A stretch of 64,000 bases of DNA from Candidatus Zipacnadia bacterium (GCA_029821735.1 JALGSU010000015.1:27960-91959); one strand, 5' to 3'. Shown: positions 8,970-19,129, counted from the stretch's first letter. Program-made: numbers and translations. Notes: generated by a model not told the origin, from the letters alone.

Positions 8970-11900
8970 AGCACCGATTCGGACTTGCGCTGGCAACGCT
9001 TATCCTGCCCGCCACGCTGGGCATGGCCGACATGCTGGTGCCCCAGGTCACGCTTCCCCTCATGCAGACCGCGCCCACCGTGGATGGCGTGATCGACGAG
9101 GCCGAATGGTGCGGGGCCACACGCTCAGTCGGCATGGTCAGCCAGCACGGCGCCGCCCTCGCCGAGAGGGAAGCCATATTCTGGGCCGGCTGCGATGGGA
9201 CATCGCTCTTCGTGGCGGTCCTCTCCGAGCTGCCACCCGGCGGCGAGTTGCTCACGCGTGGCGTGCCCGACGGCGACCGCGATGTCAAAGAGGCCACGCG
9301 CGATGACTCGATTGAGCTGGTCATTCACCCGCACTTCGGGCAGACCGAGGGAGATCGCAGATACTTCCATATCATCATCAACGAGCGCTCGGCGATGTTC
9401 ACCCGCAGCCTCGACGAGGGCGACCAGCGCAATCCCATCGACCAGACCTGGCGTCCCGCAGACCTCGTCTTCGTCAACTCCAAGGCCGATGGCTGGTGGC
9501 ATTGCGAGCTAGCAATACCGCTCGTCGACATCGGCGCGGTCGATGCTGATTTCGGCCATCCCTGGGGTCTTCGTGTCGGGCGCAACTTCAAGCGCGGCTG
9601 GGACCAGGCCCGCTGGGAAAGCACTCTCACGTCCTACTACGATCTGCCCACGATGCCCCTCATCAGCTTCGCAGCGGATGCCCCGGTCGTGCAGGTCGCC
9701 GGCCTGCGTGCCGAGGACAAACCACGCATCGAGATTACGGTCGCCAACCCCGGCGCGGCTGCACTTCCTGCGAAGGTCTTCGTCTCCAACGCCTGGCACC
9801 ATGACCCGGCGACCGAGACCGTCGAAGCCCTGACAGTTCCCGCTGGCGGCACGGAGACCGTCACCATCGAGCCCCGTCATGGCGGTCCGGACGGCGACCA
9901 TCACACAATCATCCGCGTCACCTCGCCCGATGACCAGCGCATCTACTACCAACGCGAGTTCGTGTGGGGCTTCGAGCGCCCCGGCCCGAATGATCGCTGG
10001 GAGACCATCAAGGAGGACGCCGAGGCTATCGCTCTGCAGTATGCCGTCTATCCTTACCACAACAAGCTCAAGGCGCGGGTCGACATCAAGTCGCTGGCTA
10101 CTCGCGACCAGGTCACCGGTGCGGAACTCACCTTTGTGCGCCAGGGGTCGGACGAGCCCCTTGCCTCCGCACCGATGACATTCACTGACTACGCGACCGA
10201 AGCGATCCTGACCATCCCCGAGATGGCCGAGGGCGCTTACGAGGTGCGCGTGGCGCTTCAGGGCGAAGGAATTCCCGCCGAGCCAGTGGTAGGAGTGTAC
10301 CAGCGCACGATCTTCGCATGGGAGCACAATGACCTGGGCATGTCGGATATCCTCGTGCCTCCCTTCACAGCTATCGAGGTGGACGGCAATGCGCTCTCCA
10401 CCGTTCTGCGCACGCACGAGATCAGTCCCACCGGCGTCTGGAACCAGGTCACCAGCCTGGACCGCCCCCTGCTGAAAGCCCCCATGCGCTGGGTGGTCAC
10501 GTCGGGCGGACAGCCGGTGCCCGTCGAGCCGGGCGAACTGATCTTTGAGCAGGCCCAGCCCACTCGGGCTGTCTCGGTCGGCGGCTTCACTGCAGGTCCT
10601 GCCGCCGCCACGGTGCGCAGTGAGTGGGACTATGATGGACTGGCGAAGGTCCATCTGACTCTGGCGCCTGCGCCCGGCCAGTCCATCGACGGCCTGAGTC
10701 TGGAGATCCCGCTCGATGATTCTCAGATGGGTTTCATGCACGCATGCGGCGACGGCCTGCGCACCAACTACGCCGGCCTGACACCAGATGGCGAGAGCGC
10801 AATCTGGGACTCCTCGCAAGGCAACAAGGTCGATATCGTGGGCACTTTCTATCCTTATGTCTGGCTTGGTGGCGGTGAACGCGGGCTGGCATACGCCGCC
10901 GACTGTGACCGAGGCTGGAGCCTGGATGATGACACACCAGTGGTCGAGCTCACCCGCGCTGACGGCGTGCTCACCATGCGCCTGAACTTCGTCACCAAGA
11001 ACACGCCGCTCGACGAGGAGCGCACACTGGTCTTCGGCCTGATGGCCTCGCCGGCCAAGCCAATGCCCAACGAGCCGGTGAACTGGCGGCGCTGGATAAC
11101 CCACGACTACCCGGAGTTGGACGAGATGCAGCCATACAGCATCGTGGGGTCGTGCCCCTACTACGGATGCCTGTCCCACTCGCTGTATCCGCTTGAGCGC
11201 GACTTCTCCATCTATGACGCGTTCTCCGCCGCTCGCGACAGTGGCGAGTTCAATGAGGAGTTCGTCACCGAGTGGCTCAAGAGATACCCGAAATACATCG
11301 GCGACGACGCCGATCGCGCTGAATTCTACTCGCGCCACATCCGCGCCGGTATGCGCGTCGCCTCCAGCATGAAGCGCGACCGGAACTGGCTGTGGACGCC
11401 CTACACTAATCCGCGTGGCATGGACTTCGTGATCGAGGAATGGCCGGTCTTCCAGGACGAGTGGATCCGCCAGGAATACTACGAGCGCGTCACCTCCGGC
11501 GGCGTCGGCTACGACATCCACCCGGTGCCCAGCTTCCGCGACGCTGCGATGTGGTACTACCACGAGATGCTGCGCACCTTCGACGGCATCTATTGGGACA
11601 ACGTCTACATGGCGGGCAATCGCGACACCGTCTCCAGCGATGCGTGGGTTGACGAGGACGGGCGCATACATCCGAGCATGGGCCTGTGGGACATGCGCGA
11701 GCTGATGCGTCGGACGGCTGTGATGCTCAACGAGAACGGACGATCTACCTACGCCAACGTCCCACACATGACGAACACCAACATCGTCCCACTGCTGTCG
11801 TTCGCCACCGTCAACCTCGACTGGGAATGGCGCTACGGCAAGACCGACTTCCAGGACCGGTTCACGTGGGACCTGACCGTCGCTCAAACCATCGGACGCC

Positions 11901-12370
11901 AGTGCGGGAATGTCCCGATGATTCTCGGTGGCGGACACACCCCGCGCGACGATCCGGAGTATCCGTGGATGACTCGCACGCGCCTCGGGGTGTGCCTGGT
12001 GCACGAGATCCGCGTCTGGGACTGGGGCCCGGAAGAGCACTACGCCATGTGCGGCAAGCTCTTCGAGTTCGGCTACGGGCTCGACGACTGCGCGGTCTAC
12101 AACTACTGGGACGAGGGTTTCCCGATGCAGGTGACTGGCGCTGAAGCCAAGGGCATCGTGATGGCGCGTGGCGGCCGCGCACTTGCCATCGTCACCGACT
12201 ACGGCGAGGGCGGCGACTGCACGCTGACGCTGGATATGAAGGCGCTCGGCCTGCCCGACACCGTCATCGCTACTGACTTTGAGACCGGAGAGGCGATGAC
12301 CGGGGCCGGAGCCGGCAGCGTGACCTTCGCCCTGAAGAAGCATGACTTCAAGGCCGTCCTCTTCGAGTAG
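8966..12370 (+). CDS. Secreted CBM9-like plus DUF6067-like glycoside hydrolase
   Basis: 1134 residues with signal peptide (MKHRFGLALATLILPATLGMA) and GGAGGT six bases before the ATG. Residues ~30-230 are a CBM9/DOMON-like module (TVDGVIDEAEW, DDSIELVIHPHFGQ, WHCELAIPLVDIG). After Ig-like and beta-sandwich regions comes FGLMASPAKPMP, which I recognise as the junction before the TIM barrel in DUF6067 (putative GH) proteins, then a barrel with GIYWDNVYMAGN near residue 873 (candidate catalytic Asp) and TYANVPHMTNTNIVPLLSF. The C-terminus is a small beta domain ending HDFKAVLFE. The catalytic residues of the family are not established to me, so the acid assignment is inference. It is the same family as the protein at 35884-40443. 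Confidence 0.8.
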   Translation: MKHRFGLALATLILPATLGMADMLVPQVTLPLMQTAPTVDGVIDEAEWCGATRSVGMVSQHGAALAEREAIFWAGCDGTSLFVAVLSELPPGGELLTRGVPDGDRDVKEATRDDSIELVIHPHFGQTEGDRRYFHIIINERSAMFTRSLDEGDQRNPIDQTWRPADLVFVNSKADGWWHCELAIPLVDIGAVDADFGHPWGLRVGRNFKRGWDQARWESTLTSYYDLPTMPLISFAADAPVVQVAGLRAEDKPRIEITVANPGAAALPAKVFVSNAWHHDPATETVEALTVPAGGTETVTIEPRHGGPDGDHHTIIRVTSPDDQRIYYQREFVWGFERPGPNDRWETIKEDAEAIALQYAVYPYHNKLKARVDIKSLATRDQVTGAELTFVRQGSDEPLASAPMTFTDYATEAILTIPEMAEGAYEVRVALQGEGIPAEPVVGVYQRTIFAWEHNDLGMSDILVPPFTAIEVDGNALSTVLRTHEISPTGVWNQVTSLDRPLLKAPMRWVVTSGGQPVPVEPGELIFEQAQPTRAVSVGGFTAGPAAATVRSEWDYDGLAKVHLTLAPAPGQSIDGLSLEIPLDDSQMGFMHACGDGLRTNYAGLTPDGESAIWDSSQGNKVDIVGTFYPYVWLGGGERGLAYAADCDRGWSLDDDTPVVELTRADGVLTMRLNFVTKNTPLDEERTLVFGLMASPAKPMPNEPVNWRRWITHDYPELDEMQPYSIVGSCPYYGCLSHSLYPLERDFSIYDAFSAARDSGEFNEEFVTEWLKRYPKYIGDDADRAEFYSRHIRAGMRVASSMKRDRNWLWTPYTNPRGMDFVIEEWPVFQDEWIRQEYYERVTSGGVGYDIHPVPSFRDAAMWYYHEMLRTFDGIYWDNVYMAGNRDTVSSDAWVDEDGRIHPSMGLWDMRELMRRTAVMLNENGRSTYANVPHMTNTNIVPLLSFATVNLDWEWRYGKTDFQDRFTWDLTVAQTIGRQCGNVPMILGGGHTPRDDPEYPWMTRTRLGVCLVHEIRVWDWGPEEHYAMCGKLFEFGYGLDDCAVYNYWDEGFPMQVTGAEAKGIVMARGGRALAIVTDYGEGGDCTLTLDMKALGLPDTVIATDFETGEAMTGAGAGSVTFALKKHDFKAVLFE

Positions 12371-12396
12371 TTACCCGAGACATGCTCAGAACACAA

Positions 12397-12426
12397 ACGG
12401 GCGCGGCCAAAATTGGCCGCGCCCGT
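12397..12426. terminator. Perfect bidirectional hairpin between convergent operons
   Basis: ACGGGCGCGGCCAA at 12397-12410 and its exact reverse complement at 12413-12426 (14 of 14 pairs, two-base spacer; in practice a 12-bp stem with AAAATT loop). It sits 26 bases past the plus-strand stop at 12370 and 30 bases past the minus-strand stop at 12456, ideal for ending both transcription units. No U-tract on either side. Confidence 0.75.
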
Positions 12427-12455
12427 CACTTTGACGGTGTCTTGCGTCTCTCCGC

Positions 12456-14813
12456 CTACCCCTCGCCCTGCTTGACCAATATCGCGAACTGGTCCCCTGG
12501 CATGCGTATCTCATACAGGTACTTGCCGTCCTCAACGACCTCGGTGACGTCGGCATCCAGCGCGCGCATGCCGTCTCCACCCACCACATACACGTCAGCC
12601 TGCGCACCGTCCGGGAACCCGAAGCGCCCTGATTGCGCAGTGTGGATCCGCTCGGACCCGATGACCATGCCCTCGTGGAGTTCCTCGGGCGTAATCGGGA
12701 ACATCACCGATCCGAAGTCCCACTCAGGCGGCTCGTAGAGGTAGTGGTGGCCGTACCAAGTGCCGCCAACTCGCAGCATGTTCCGGATCATCTCGGCAAC
12801 ATCGCCGGCCGTCTCGTCGAGGTGATGGTTGCCCAGACCCAGCGGGCAGCCAAGGTGAGTATTGGCCATAGCCGAATAGGTGCCCGTCTCGACGAAGCGT
12901 ACAATCTTCTCGTCGAGCATGGTGCGCGTGGGCGCCTGCGTGTTCGCCATGAGGAACTTACCCTTGGCCCGCACGTGGCGCGCGATGTCCTGTCGCAGAG
13001 GCTGCGTGATCAGCGGCACGCAAGTGAGCTTCTGCGTTACCGCATGTGTGGTTTCGTTGATCCCGACGCTGCATCCGTCCCATGGCATGTCGTACGCGTA
13101 CCAGGCCACCGAGTGTGACATCTCGTCCCAGTAGAGGCCCGACGCGCCGATCTCGTCGAGGATCGTGTCCACATAGCCCCACAACGCCTTGCCGTAGCTA
13201 TTCTCACGAGTGGGCACGAACAGCGGCAACCGATACCGATACGGGTACCCGATATGTTCGCCCTGAGCATCGATCAGGCGTGCATCGGCGAATTTGGTCT
13301 CCGCGTCAGGCTCAGTGCAGCACTGTGCGTGGAAATAGCACACCGGCGTAATCTCCGGCGCGGCCTCCTGCATCTTGCTGATCCAGTCCCTCTCTGCGGC
13401 CACGAAGCCCGGAGCGAAGTTGATCCCGGTCCCATGGGCGTATTGCCCGGGCGCGTACTCACCCTCGCCATATTTTGCGATGCCGCCACAGATGATCTTG
13501 AACGCTCGGTCTCGCCCCCACTGCCCGGTCGTCTCCGCGTCCACCCCGCGGGGTATGCCGCTGTTGTACACAAAGGGCCCGGGGATCGTGAAGTTACTCC
13601 CCCAGTTCCGGCGCACAGCATTGACGAAATCCCAGTAATCGCCACCGGGCGTCGGGTAGATGCTCCACTCCTGCGTCACGGACGCCCCGGCTTCGAGCCC
13701 GAGTCGCGTGTCAGCGATACCGAACTCGTCCTCCTGCAGGAAACTCTTGTTGTGGACACGCAGGATATCGTCCTCGGCCACAAGCCCCAGACCCGCCTCG
13801 GGGAAGCTCGCGAAGACCGCGGGGTTCGCGGCGTTGAAAGTCATCAATTGTGCTGCGTGCGCCTTGCGGCCCGCTATGTACGCCGCCGGCGGAGCTTCAG
13901 TGGAGTTGGCGCGGTGCTCGATGATGACTCCGACAAGCGTGTCCCCGGGGTTGGTGATGGTGTCGGCCACATGCACGTGATCGCTGCGAACCGACACAGC
14001 TCGCTCGATCGTGCAACTGCCCGCATCCCACGCCACCGTCTGGGTCTCGCCCTGCGCCACCGATCGCTGCCCAAGCTCCGCGTCCGGTTCATGCCACGCC
14101 CCGTCCGGCAGACTGGTACGCGTATCGACCGTGAAGTCTCGCCCTGAGGCGCTCACGGAGATGGCCCCATCCTCGGACAACCCGACTTCCATAGCCACCG
14201 TCTGCGGTCCGTCGGCCACGTAGGTCCGCAACTCGCCGGTGGGAGCGGGCATGATCTCGCCCTCGGGAGCGGCTATCGACTTGCCGACCTCCACGAAAAC
14301 GTTGCGGATCACCATCGTCGAAGGCTTCTCCAGGACCTTCTGGTGCTCGAGCGTAATGGTATTCTCGCCCGGATGCACGTAGGGGGTGATGTCCAAGAGG
14401 AACCTATAGGGGTCGCTGTCAGGGCATGCGTAGTGGTTCTCGGCGTCCTTGATCGCGGCTTCGAAGTCCGGCGAATACAGCACTCGCCAGCGACCGTGCG
14501 AAACCCACGTCATGTCAACGCCACCGACCAGAGTGAACTCGGGCAGCTTGTTCAGTAGCGACGGCTCCCCGAGTAGTGACCCGTTCACGAACACGCGCAA
14601 CCAGTGGTTCGAGCCCTGCAAGCGATCGGCCTCGATGCGCGCCTCCAGGTTCAGCCGCACCTGGTGTTCGACCGAGAAGGGCGGAACGGTGATCGTGTAG
14701 TCCTCAGTCCACGGTGCCACCGACGTATTCTCTTCGAGCACAATGACAGGTTCCTGCGCCATAGCGCCGCACAGCGACGCGATGATAAGTGCACAACCTA
14801 CGAGCGTCCTCAT
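12456..14813 (-). CDS. Secreted TIM-barrel GH-like protein (last gene of the minus operon)
   Basis: 785 residues; the signal peptide ends near SLCGAMAQ and GGAGAG precedes the ATG. Residues ~25-180 look like a beta-sandwich binding module (HQVRLNLEARIEADRLQG, TITLEHQKVLEKPS). A galactose-mutarotase-like beta region follows, then a barrel-like region with APEITPVCYFHAQCC, IGASGLYWDEMSHSVAW (the YWD Asp as candidate nucleophile or base) and KGKFLMANTQAPTRTMLDE. The pattern 'G.yWDe ... g...N....t' is shared with the DUF6067-like proteins in this window, indicating related barrels. No CAZy family can be given. It lies 40 bases after the DUF2961 gene and just before the 12397-12426 hairpin. Confidence 0.7.
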   Translation of the reverse strand: MRTLVGCALIIASLCGAMAQEPVIVLEENTSVAPWTEDYTITVPPFSVEHQVRLNLEARIEADRLQGSNHWLRVFVNGSLLGEPSLLNKLPEFTLVGGVDMTWVSHGRWRVLYSPDFEAAIKDAENHYACPDSDPYRFLLDITPYVHPGENTITLEHQKVLEKPSTMVIRNVFVEVGKSIAAPEGEIMPAPTGELRTYVADGPQTVAMEVGLSEDGAISVSASGRDFTVDTRTSLPDGAWHEPDAELGQRSVAQGETQTVAWDAGSCTIERAVSVRSDHVHVADTITNPGDTLVGVIIEHRANSTEAPPAAYIAGRKAHAAQLMTFNAANPAVFASFPEAGLGLVAEDDILRVHNKSFLQEDEFGIADTRLGLEAGASVTQEWSIYPTPGGDYWDFVNAVRRNWGSNFTIPGPFVYNSGIPRGVDAETTGQWGRDRAFKIICGGIAKYGEGEYAPGQYAHGTGINFAPGFVAAERDWISKMQEAAPEITPVCYFHAQCCTEPDAETKFADARLIDAQGEHIGYPYRYRLPLFVPTRENSYGKALWGYVDTILDEIGASGLYWDEMSHSVAWYAYDMPWDGCSVGINETTHAVTQKLTCVPLITQPLRQDIARHVRAKGKFLMANTQAPTRTMLDEKIVRFVETGTYSAMANTHLGCPLGLGNHHLDETAGDVAEMIRNMLRVGGTWYGHHYLYEPPEWDFGSVMFPITPEELHEGMVIGSERIHTAQSGRFGFPDGAQADVYVVGGDGMRALDADVTEVVEDGKYLYEIRMPGDQFAILVKQGEG

Positions 14814-14853
14814 CTGTCTCTCCGTTCGTGGTGCATGCTTACTCGTGCTATAG

Positions 14854-17277
14854 CTATTCCCGCGCCCCCGCGTTTCGCCACGCGTCGAGCATAAGGCTGC
14901 CCTCGGCCCTGGCGTTCCTCACCGTCAACGTCAACTCTCCCGGAGCCTCGAAATCAGCCGGCAGCGGCAGATACCACAACGCTGGCTCCTTCGGGTTCGC
15001 CGCCGGGGCCAGGCTCTGTTCGGCCGCGCCATCGATCGTCGCGTACCATTCGCCATCCTCTACGACGCCCCGCAACTCGATTGCGTTCGCACCTGCCTGC
15101 CCGATGGACGCCGCGAGCGCAATGCGGGCCTGCCCCTTCCCCGCTGCCAGCAGGCCCCCCCAGCCATGGAAGTCCAGTCTCCCGTATGGCATCAGGCCCA
15201 TCAGAAGATCGCCCTCGCCAGACGCGCTCTCCATCTCCTGCCATCCCTCCGGAGCGGGCGGCGGCGGATCGACGCCGATCTGGTCCACAGCCAGCAGATA
15301 CCCCCGGCTGGCCAGGCTCTTCGTCACGCAGGTGAAGCGAATGCGCGCCAGCTCCCCTGGTGCCGGGTTGAGCATCGGAACCATGTCGGACCGGTACGCT
15401 TGCCGATGTGGCCAGATACCATAGCAGTCGATCGACGCCCGCGCCGTGGCCCGACCGAGTACCCGGTCCAGGAAAGCCTGCGACGACTTTGCGTACGCGA
15501 AGCCATCAGCCTCCCCGTCCGGCGGCGCGAGTTCGATCGCGAAGGTCCCGCCCGCGAGCAGGGCCAGACGATGATACCACATTCGAGCATACCGACTCTC
15601 GGGCATCGGCGCGATCAGATCCAGTTTGTCGCCTGGCTGATCAGCGTTCCACGCCAGGAACGCGCCGCCGGAGGCGAATACATCCAAGGCGCCGACGGTC
15701 TCGGCACGTGCCTGCCCCGCACTGGCCTCGGCTGCCGCCGCCAATTCCTCTGCCTCCAACCACCAACCGCCCGCCAGTGGTCGCTGCGGTTGACCATGCG
15801 ACACCGGCGGCAACTGCACGACGTCGGCGGGCATGGTTGGCGCCTCGTAGGCGTCCGCGCCCAGCCACTGGTACCACACCACTCCGACCTCGGCGGAGGT
15901 CGGCCCGTCCGCCCCCTCAGCCATGTAGCTGATCGTGGCGCCCTGACTTACGTCAGGCGGGTCCGTCCAGAAGTGACGCCCTGCGCCGCACCGCCCGGTC
16001 GCTTCGAGACTGTTGTGGTTCCACGCAGTGGTGGCGATGACGTTGCTGCCACCTGTGCCCTGCATCGCCAGAGGCAGCAGTCCTGCGCCACTTACGTCGC
16101 CGACAGTGTCCGTCAAGGTGACCCGACTCTTCCGTCGCCAGTCCCAGTCCTGTCCATGTCCGGTGGTGAAGATCGAGAGCCCTGCCAGCCGCCCGTCTCC
16201 CGGTGCGTCCCACACCACGGCCTCGCCCTCAGCAGGCAGGTCCACTCGCATACTGGTCCCGCACAACCTGCCAACCGGCTCGCCCGCAGCCAGTTGAGCG
16301 ATCATAAGCCGCCCCTCGAAGGTCACCGGCAGTTGCTCGGACCGGTTCCAGATATCGATGCGCAGCGACTCTGCATACGGGATGGGCAACCTGAAGTACG
16401 CGACTGCTGCTGGATTTGTATGTCCACCGCTGCGGTAGTAAGGGTGCACCAAGCCAGCCACGTGATCACCCGCACGCGGCTGCCAGGCGTGCGGCCACGG
16501 GTGACTAACCCCAACCATATCCACCAGCGGCATGCGCAAGCTGGCCACGCCATCGGTCACGATCTCAATGACCGGATGCCGCAGCAACTCCAGCTCCCCC
16601 GGGCGCATGGCAAGCCGCAGCCCGACCACTTCGCCCGGCCCTTCGAGTGCCACCAGCGTGGCCCGCTCACCCGCCGGGCAGTGCACGTCTGCTCGCATCT
16701 CCACAGCATCGGGGCTTCCCCAGAGCCGATCCACCGGCGCCTCCAGAACCGGCTGGGCCTCAGCCAGTCGCTGCATGTAGGGGCTGCCAGCGTCCCCCGA
16801 AAAAGCGACCTCTGCCGGCTCGTCGAGCAGTCTGCCGGACAGCCACATCTGCTCGGGTCGCTCGGTCACGGTGAGTCGCAGATTCTCACGAAACGGGATG
16901 GGCAGGCTCATGCAACCGTATGGCCCGCCCTGGTGCACCAGCGGCCAGCGGAAGGGCATCTCGCCCCGCTCTTCAGGCTTCGGTTCGACGTAGAGCGGCT
17001 TCCAGTCGGTCCGCGGCTGGCAGCGGAGCACTTCGACACCGTCGACTTCGATGGTCAACTCACCCACCGACCCGCACATGAGGTACGCCAGCACGCCCGG
17101 ACCGGCGATCTCTCCCACCTCGTCCCCCGCCCACCCATCGAGCACGAAGCGCTCACTCACGCTTTCGCGCGCCTGCCAGCGCAAGTCCACCAGCGCCGCT
17201 GGGTCGCCCGGCGCGGGTATCTGTGCCCACGACGCCGAAGCCACTGCAGTTGCCGCCACCGCCAGCCAAATCCGCAT
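14854..17277 (-). CDS. Secreted DUF2961-family protein
   Basis: About 807 residues from ATG 17277. A GTG at 17286 would overlap the upstream stop (GTGA), but GGAGAG lies eight bases before the ATG, so I prefer the ATG. The signal peptide is MRIWLAVAATAVASASWA. The first half carries DUF2961-type sequence: VGELTIEVDGVEVLRCQP, PIPFRENLRLTVTE, VVGLRLAMRPGELELL and IVTDGVASLRMPLVDMVG, and later GGSNVIATTAWNHNSLEATG and HFWTDPPDVSQGA. DUF2961 is a two-jelly-roll family; some members are reported difructose-anhydride or alpha-D-fructofuranosidase/arabinofuranosidase-like glycosidases (GH172). The C-terminal third is additional beta-sandwich. Exact activity uncertain; position in the operon suggests a role in trimming the imported or degraded glycan. 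Confidence 0.72.
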   Translation of the reverse strand: MRIWLAVAATAVASASWAQIPAPGDPAALVDLRWQARESVSERFVLDGWAGDEVGEIAGPGVLAYLMCGSVGELTIEVDGVEVLRCQPRTDWKPLYVEPKPEERGEMPFRWPLVHQGGPYGCMSLPIPFRENLRLTVTERPEQMWLSGRLLDEPAEVAFSGDAGSPYMQRLAEAQPVLEAPVDRLWGSPDAVEMRADVHCPAGERATLVALEGPGEVVGLRLAMRPGELELLRHPVIEIVTDGVASLRMPLVDMVGVSHPWPHAWQPRAGDHVAGLVHPYYRSGGHTNPAAVAYFRLPIPYAESLRIDIWNRSEQLPVTFEGRLMIAQLAAGEPVGRLCGTSMRVDLPAEGEAVVWDAPGDGRLAGLSIFTTGHGQDWDWRRKSRVTLTDTVGDVSGAGLLPLAMQGTGGSNVIATTAWNHNSLEATGRCGAGRHFWTDPPDVSQGATISYMAEGADGPTSAEVGVVWYQWLGADAYEAPTMPADVVQLPPVSHGQPQRPLAGGWWLEAEELAAAAEASAGQARAETVGALDVFASGGAFLAWNADQPGDKLDLIAPMPESRYARMWYHRLALLAGGTFAIELAPPDGEADGFAYAKSSQAFLDRVLGRATARASIDCYGIWPHRQAYRSDMVPMLNPAPGELARIRFTCVTKSLASRGYLLAVDQIGVDPPPPAPEGWQEMESASGEGDLLMGLMPYGRLDFHGWGGLLAAGKGQARIALAASIGQAGANAIELRGVVEDGEWYATIDGAAEQSLAPAANPKEPALWYLPLPADFEAPGELTLTVRNARAEGSLMLDAWRNAGARE

Positions 17278-17282
17278 ACGTA

Positions 17283-18335
17283 TCACTCTCCAGCCGTCAC
17301 CGCCTGCCCCACTCGAGCAGATTCATAGATCGCATCAGTCAGGCGCTGTACGATCAACGCGTTGCGCAGCGTCGTCATGGGCGTGGCACCGTCGACGATT
17401 GCGTCGATGAAGTTCGCGACTGGGCCCTGGTGGATCTCTCCCCACTCGTAAGAATCATTCACCAGCACCTCAGGAGCCTGCCCGAAGCGCGTCGCAACTG
17501 CCTGCGGAGCACCGGGCACCATGTTCAGGTCCAGCGCCCCGTTCTCGCACTCGATACGCCACTGCCCGCGCGTCTCCTCAACCGCCGCGAACATCGCCCG
17601 CTGGTAGTGCAGCGTCACCCCGCCGGTCATCCGTGCCTGAGCGCCCACCCGCACTTCGACGTCGTTCACCGGTTCGGCGATTGCCCTGAAATGTTCCGGC
17701 ACACCACTTGTCTCCGCCATGACCAGCTCTGGCTCATAGGCCCACCCGCACAGGCCCAGCAGGTAGTCGAGGTCGTAGCAGCTCCAATCGGCCAGCACGC
17801 CCTGACCGCCCCAGTTCGGGCGGTGCAGGTAGAACGGCGAGGTGCCATCATACTCATCGGGAGGCGCCTGCAATACCTGACAGACAAGCCGGCGTACCGG
17901 ACCGAGTTCGCCGGAGGCGATCATCTCCGTCGCCGCGCGGGCCGCATCAGTGCTGCGGAACCGGCTCGAGCAGCAGGCGCCGACAAGCTCGCCCTGCGCG
18001 TCCAGCATCGCGCGCACGTCATCGGCGGTGATCGCCACGGGCTTCTCGACCAGCACGTGCTTGCCCGCCTCGAAGGCCGCCACCGTTGGCTCAACATGCG
18101 CCTCCGGACCGGTGGCCACAACCACCGCATCAACCGCCGGGTCCGCAAGCAGATCCCCGACCCGTGTATAGCGACCGGGGATGTCGAACTCATCAGCGCG
18201 CTCGGCCACGGCTTCGGCTCGTACGTCGCACGCAGCCACCCACGTCGCCCGGTCATCCTCCCGACCGGCCTGCAGATGCCAGTGCGATATCTGGCCGCAG
18301 CCGATGATCCCCAGACCAAGTCCCGCGCTGCCCAT
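17283..18335 (-). CDS. Gfo/Idh/MocA family NAD(P)-dependent oxidoreductase
   Basis: 350 residues. The N-terminal Rossmann fold begins GLGIIGCGQISHWH (Gly12-x-Gly14 dinucleotide loop), followed by AVVVATGPEAHVEPTVAAFEAGKHVLVEKPV with the catalytic EKP at residues 97-99. The C-terminal alpha/beta domain has WGGQGVLADWSCYDLDYLLGLCG, the block where the 'D..H' pair is normally found; here the position reads D-C-Y-D-L, lacking the usual His, so the exact dehydrogenase chemistry may differ. Cytoplasmic; family members oxidise or reduce sugars and inositols with NAD(P). The start overlaps the upstream gene's stop by one base (TGATG), so it is coupled to the isomerase-like enzyme. Confidence 0.93.
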   Translation of the reverse strand: MGSAGLGLGIIGCGQISHWHLQAGREDDRATWVAACDVRAEAVAERADEFDIPGRYTRVGDLLADPAVDAVVVATGPEAHVEPTVAAFEAGKHVLVEKPVAITADDVRAMLDAQGELVGACCSSRFRSTDAARAATEMIASGELGPVRRLVCQVLQAPPDEYDGTSPFYLHRPNWGGQGVLADWSCYDLDYLLGLCGWAYEPELVMAETSGVPEHFRAIAEPVNDVEVRVGAQARMTGGVTLHYQRAMFAAVEETRGQWRIECENGALDLNMVPGAPQAVATRFGQAPEVLVNDSYEWGEIHQGPVANFIDAIVDGATPMTTLRNALIVQRLTDAIYESARVGQAVTAGE

Positions 18336-19129
18336 CAGTCCTCACCCCACAATTCCCGCAGCAGCGCCACCGTCCGCGTCTGATTCTGCACCAGCGACTG
18401 CGTCAGGTTGGTGTCGGCGCGGTAGTAGATCTCGGTGGTCAGCCAGCCGTCGTACCCGAACTCCTTGAGGGCGGCCAGGCAGTCGGCCACATCCATCTCG
18501 CCCTCCCCCATCCACTCCGTCGGCGCTTCGCCGAACTGATTCCGCAGGTGAACCGCACGCACCCGCGAACCCAACTCGCGCAGCCGCCCCACGGGCTCGT
18601 CAGCAGACGTGAGCGACCAGCCGGTGTCGAACAGAATGCCCACCGAATCGTCCGCGTATTCGGTCACGCTGCGAAGGTCGTCTACGTGCAGGTCATTGCG
18701 GTCCGCGTGGTTGTGCATCACCACGTCGATCCCCAGCGGCGCGATCTGATCCGCGAGGCGCGTGAGGTTCTCGCCCTGCACTTTGAGCTCATCGTCAGTC
18801 TTGCGTTCACGGTCATCCCACACGCCTTTGGGATTGCAGTTCACCGCTATGTAATCACCACCCAACTCGGCTATCGTGCGTGCGGTATCCATCGCCTCGC
18901 CCGAGGCGTCCATCTCATCCCACGCCAGATGCGCTGCGACTCCGACATACGCTCCGGACAGCCGCAGACCAAAGCGCTGCAGCCCCCCAGCCATATCGGA
19001 ATCCATCGCTTCCACTCCGTCATAGCCGGCTTCGGCGGCCTCGCTCAGGAACATGTCCAGCGTCTTCTCCTCCGCCGGACGACCCGGCTCAGAGGACCAT
19101 GAGTACCGTTGCGTCGCAATACCCTTCAT
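18335..19129 (-). CDS. Sugar phosphate isomerase/epimerase-like TIM barrel (AP endonuclease 2 superfamily)
   Basis: About 264 residues from ATG 19129, which has GGAGGT four bases upstream; the frame continues to a GTG at 19141 with no separate ribosome site. The sequence is a xylose-isomerase-like barrel: EAAEAGYDGVEAMDSD, SGAYVGVAAHLAWDE, LGGDYIAVNCNPKG, GIDVVMHNHADRNDLH (metal-ligand His region), VGILFDTGWSLTSADEP, VRAVHLRNQFGE and GYDGWLTTEIYY (metal-ligand Glu). These conserved acidic and His positions fit the divalent-metal site of the family. Cytoplasmic. Paired with a Gfo/Idh/MocA oxidoreductase, as is common in inositol or uncommon-sugar pathways; substrate unknown. Confidence 0.9.
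   Translation of the reverse strand: MKGIATQRYSWSSEPGRPAEEKTLDMFLSEAAEAGYDGVEAMDSDMAGGLQRFGLRLSGAYVGVAAHLAWDEMDASGEAMDTARTIAELGGDYIAVNCNPKGVWDDRERKTDDELKVQGENLTRLADQIAPLGIDVVMHNHADRNDLHVDDLRSVTEYADDSVGILFDTGWSLTSADEPVGRLRELGSRVRAVHLRNQFGEAPTEWMGEGEMDVADCLAALKEFGYDGWLTTEIYYRADTNLTQSLVQNQTRTVALLRELWGED

Noticed and set aside
9509..12343. A 944-codon minus-strand open frame opposite the DUF6067-like gene
   Set aside because: It is antisense to a clearly coding gene with signal peptide and family motifs; its translation is His/Val/Ala-rich without any domain pattern, a known shadow effect in GC-rich DNA.
15166..17328. A 720-codon plus-strand frame over the DUF2961 gene
   Set aside because: Antisense shadow; no motif, and it crosses into the Gfo/Idh/MocA gene.
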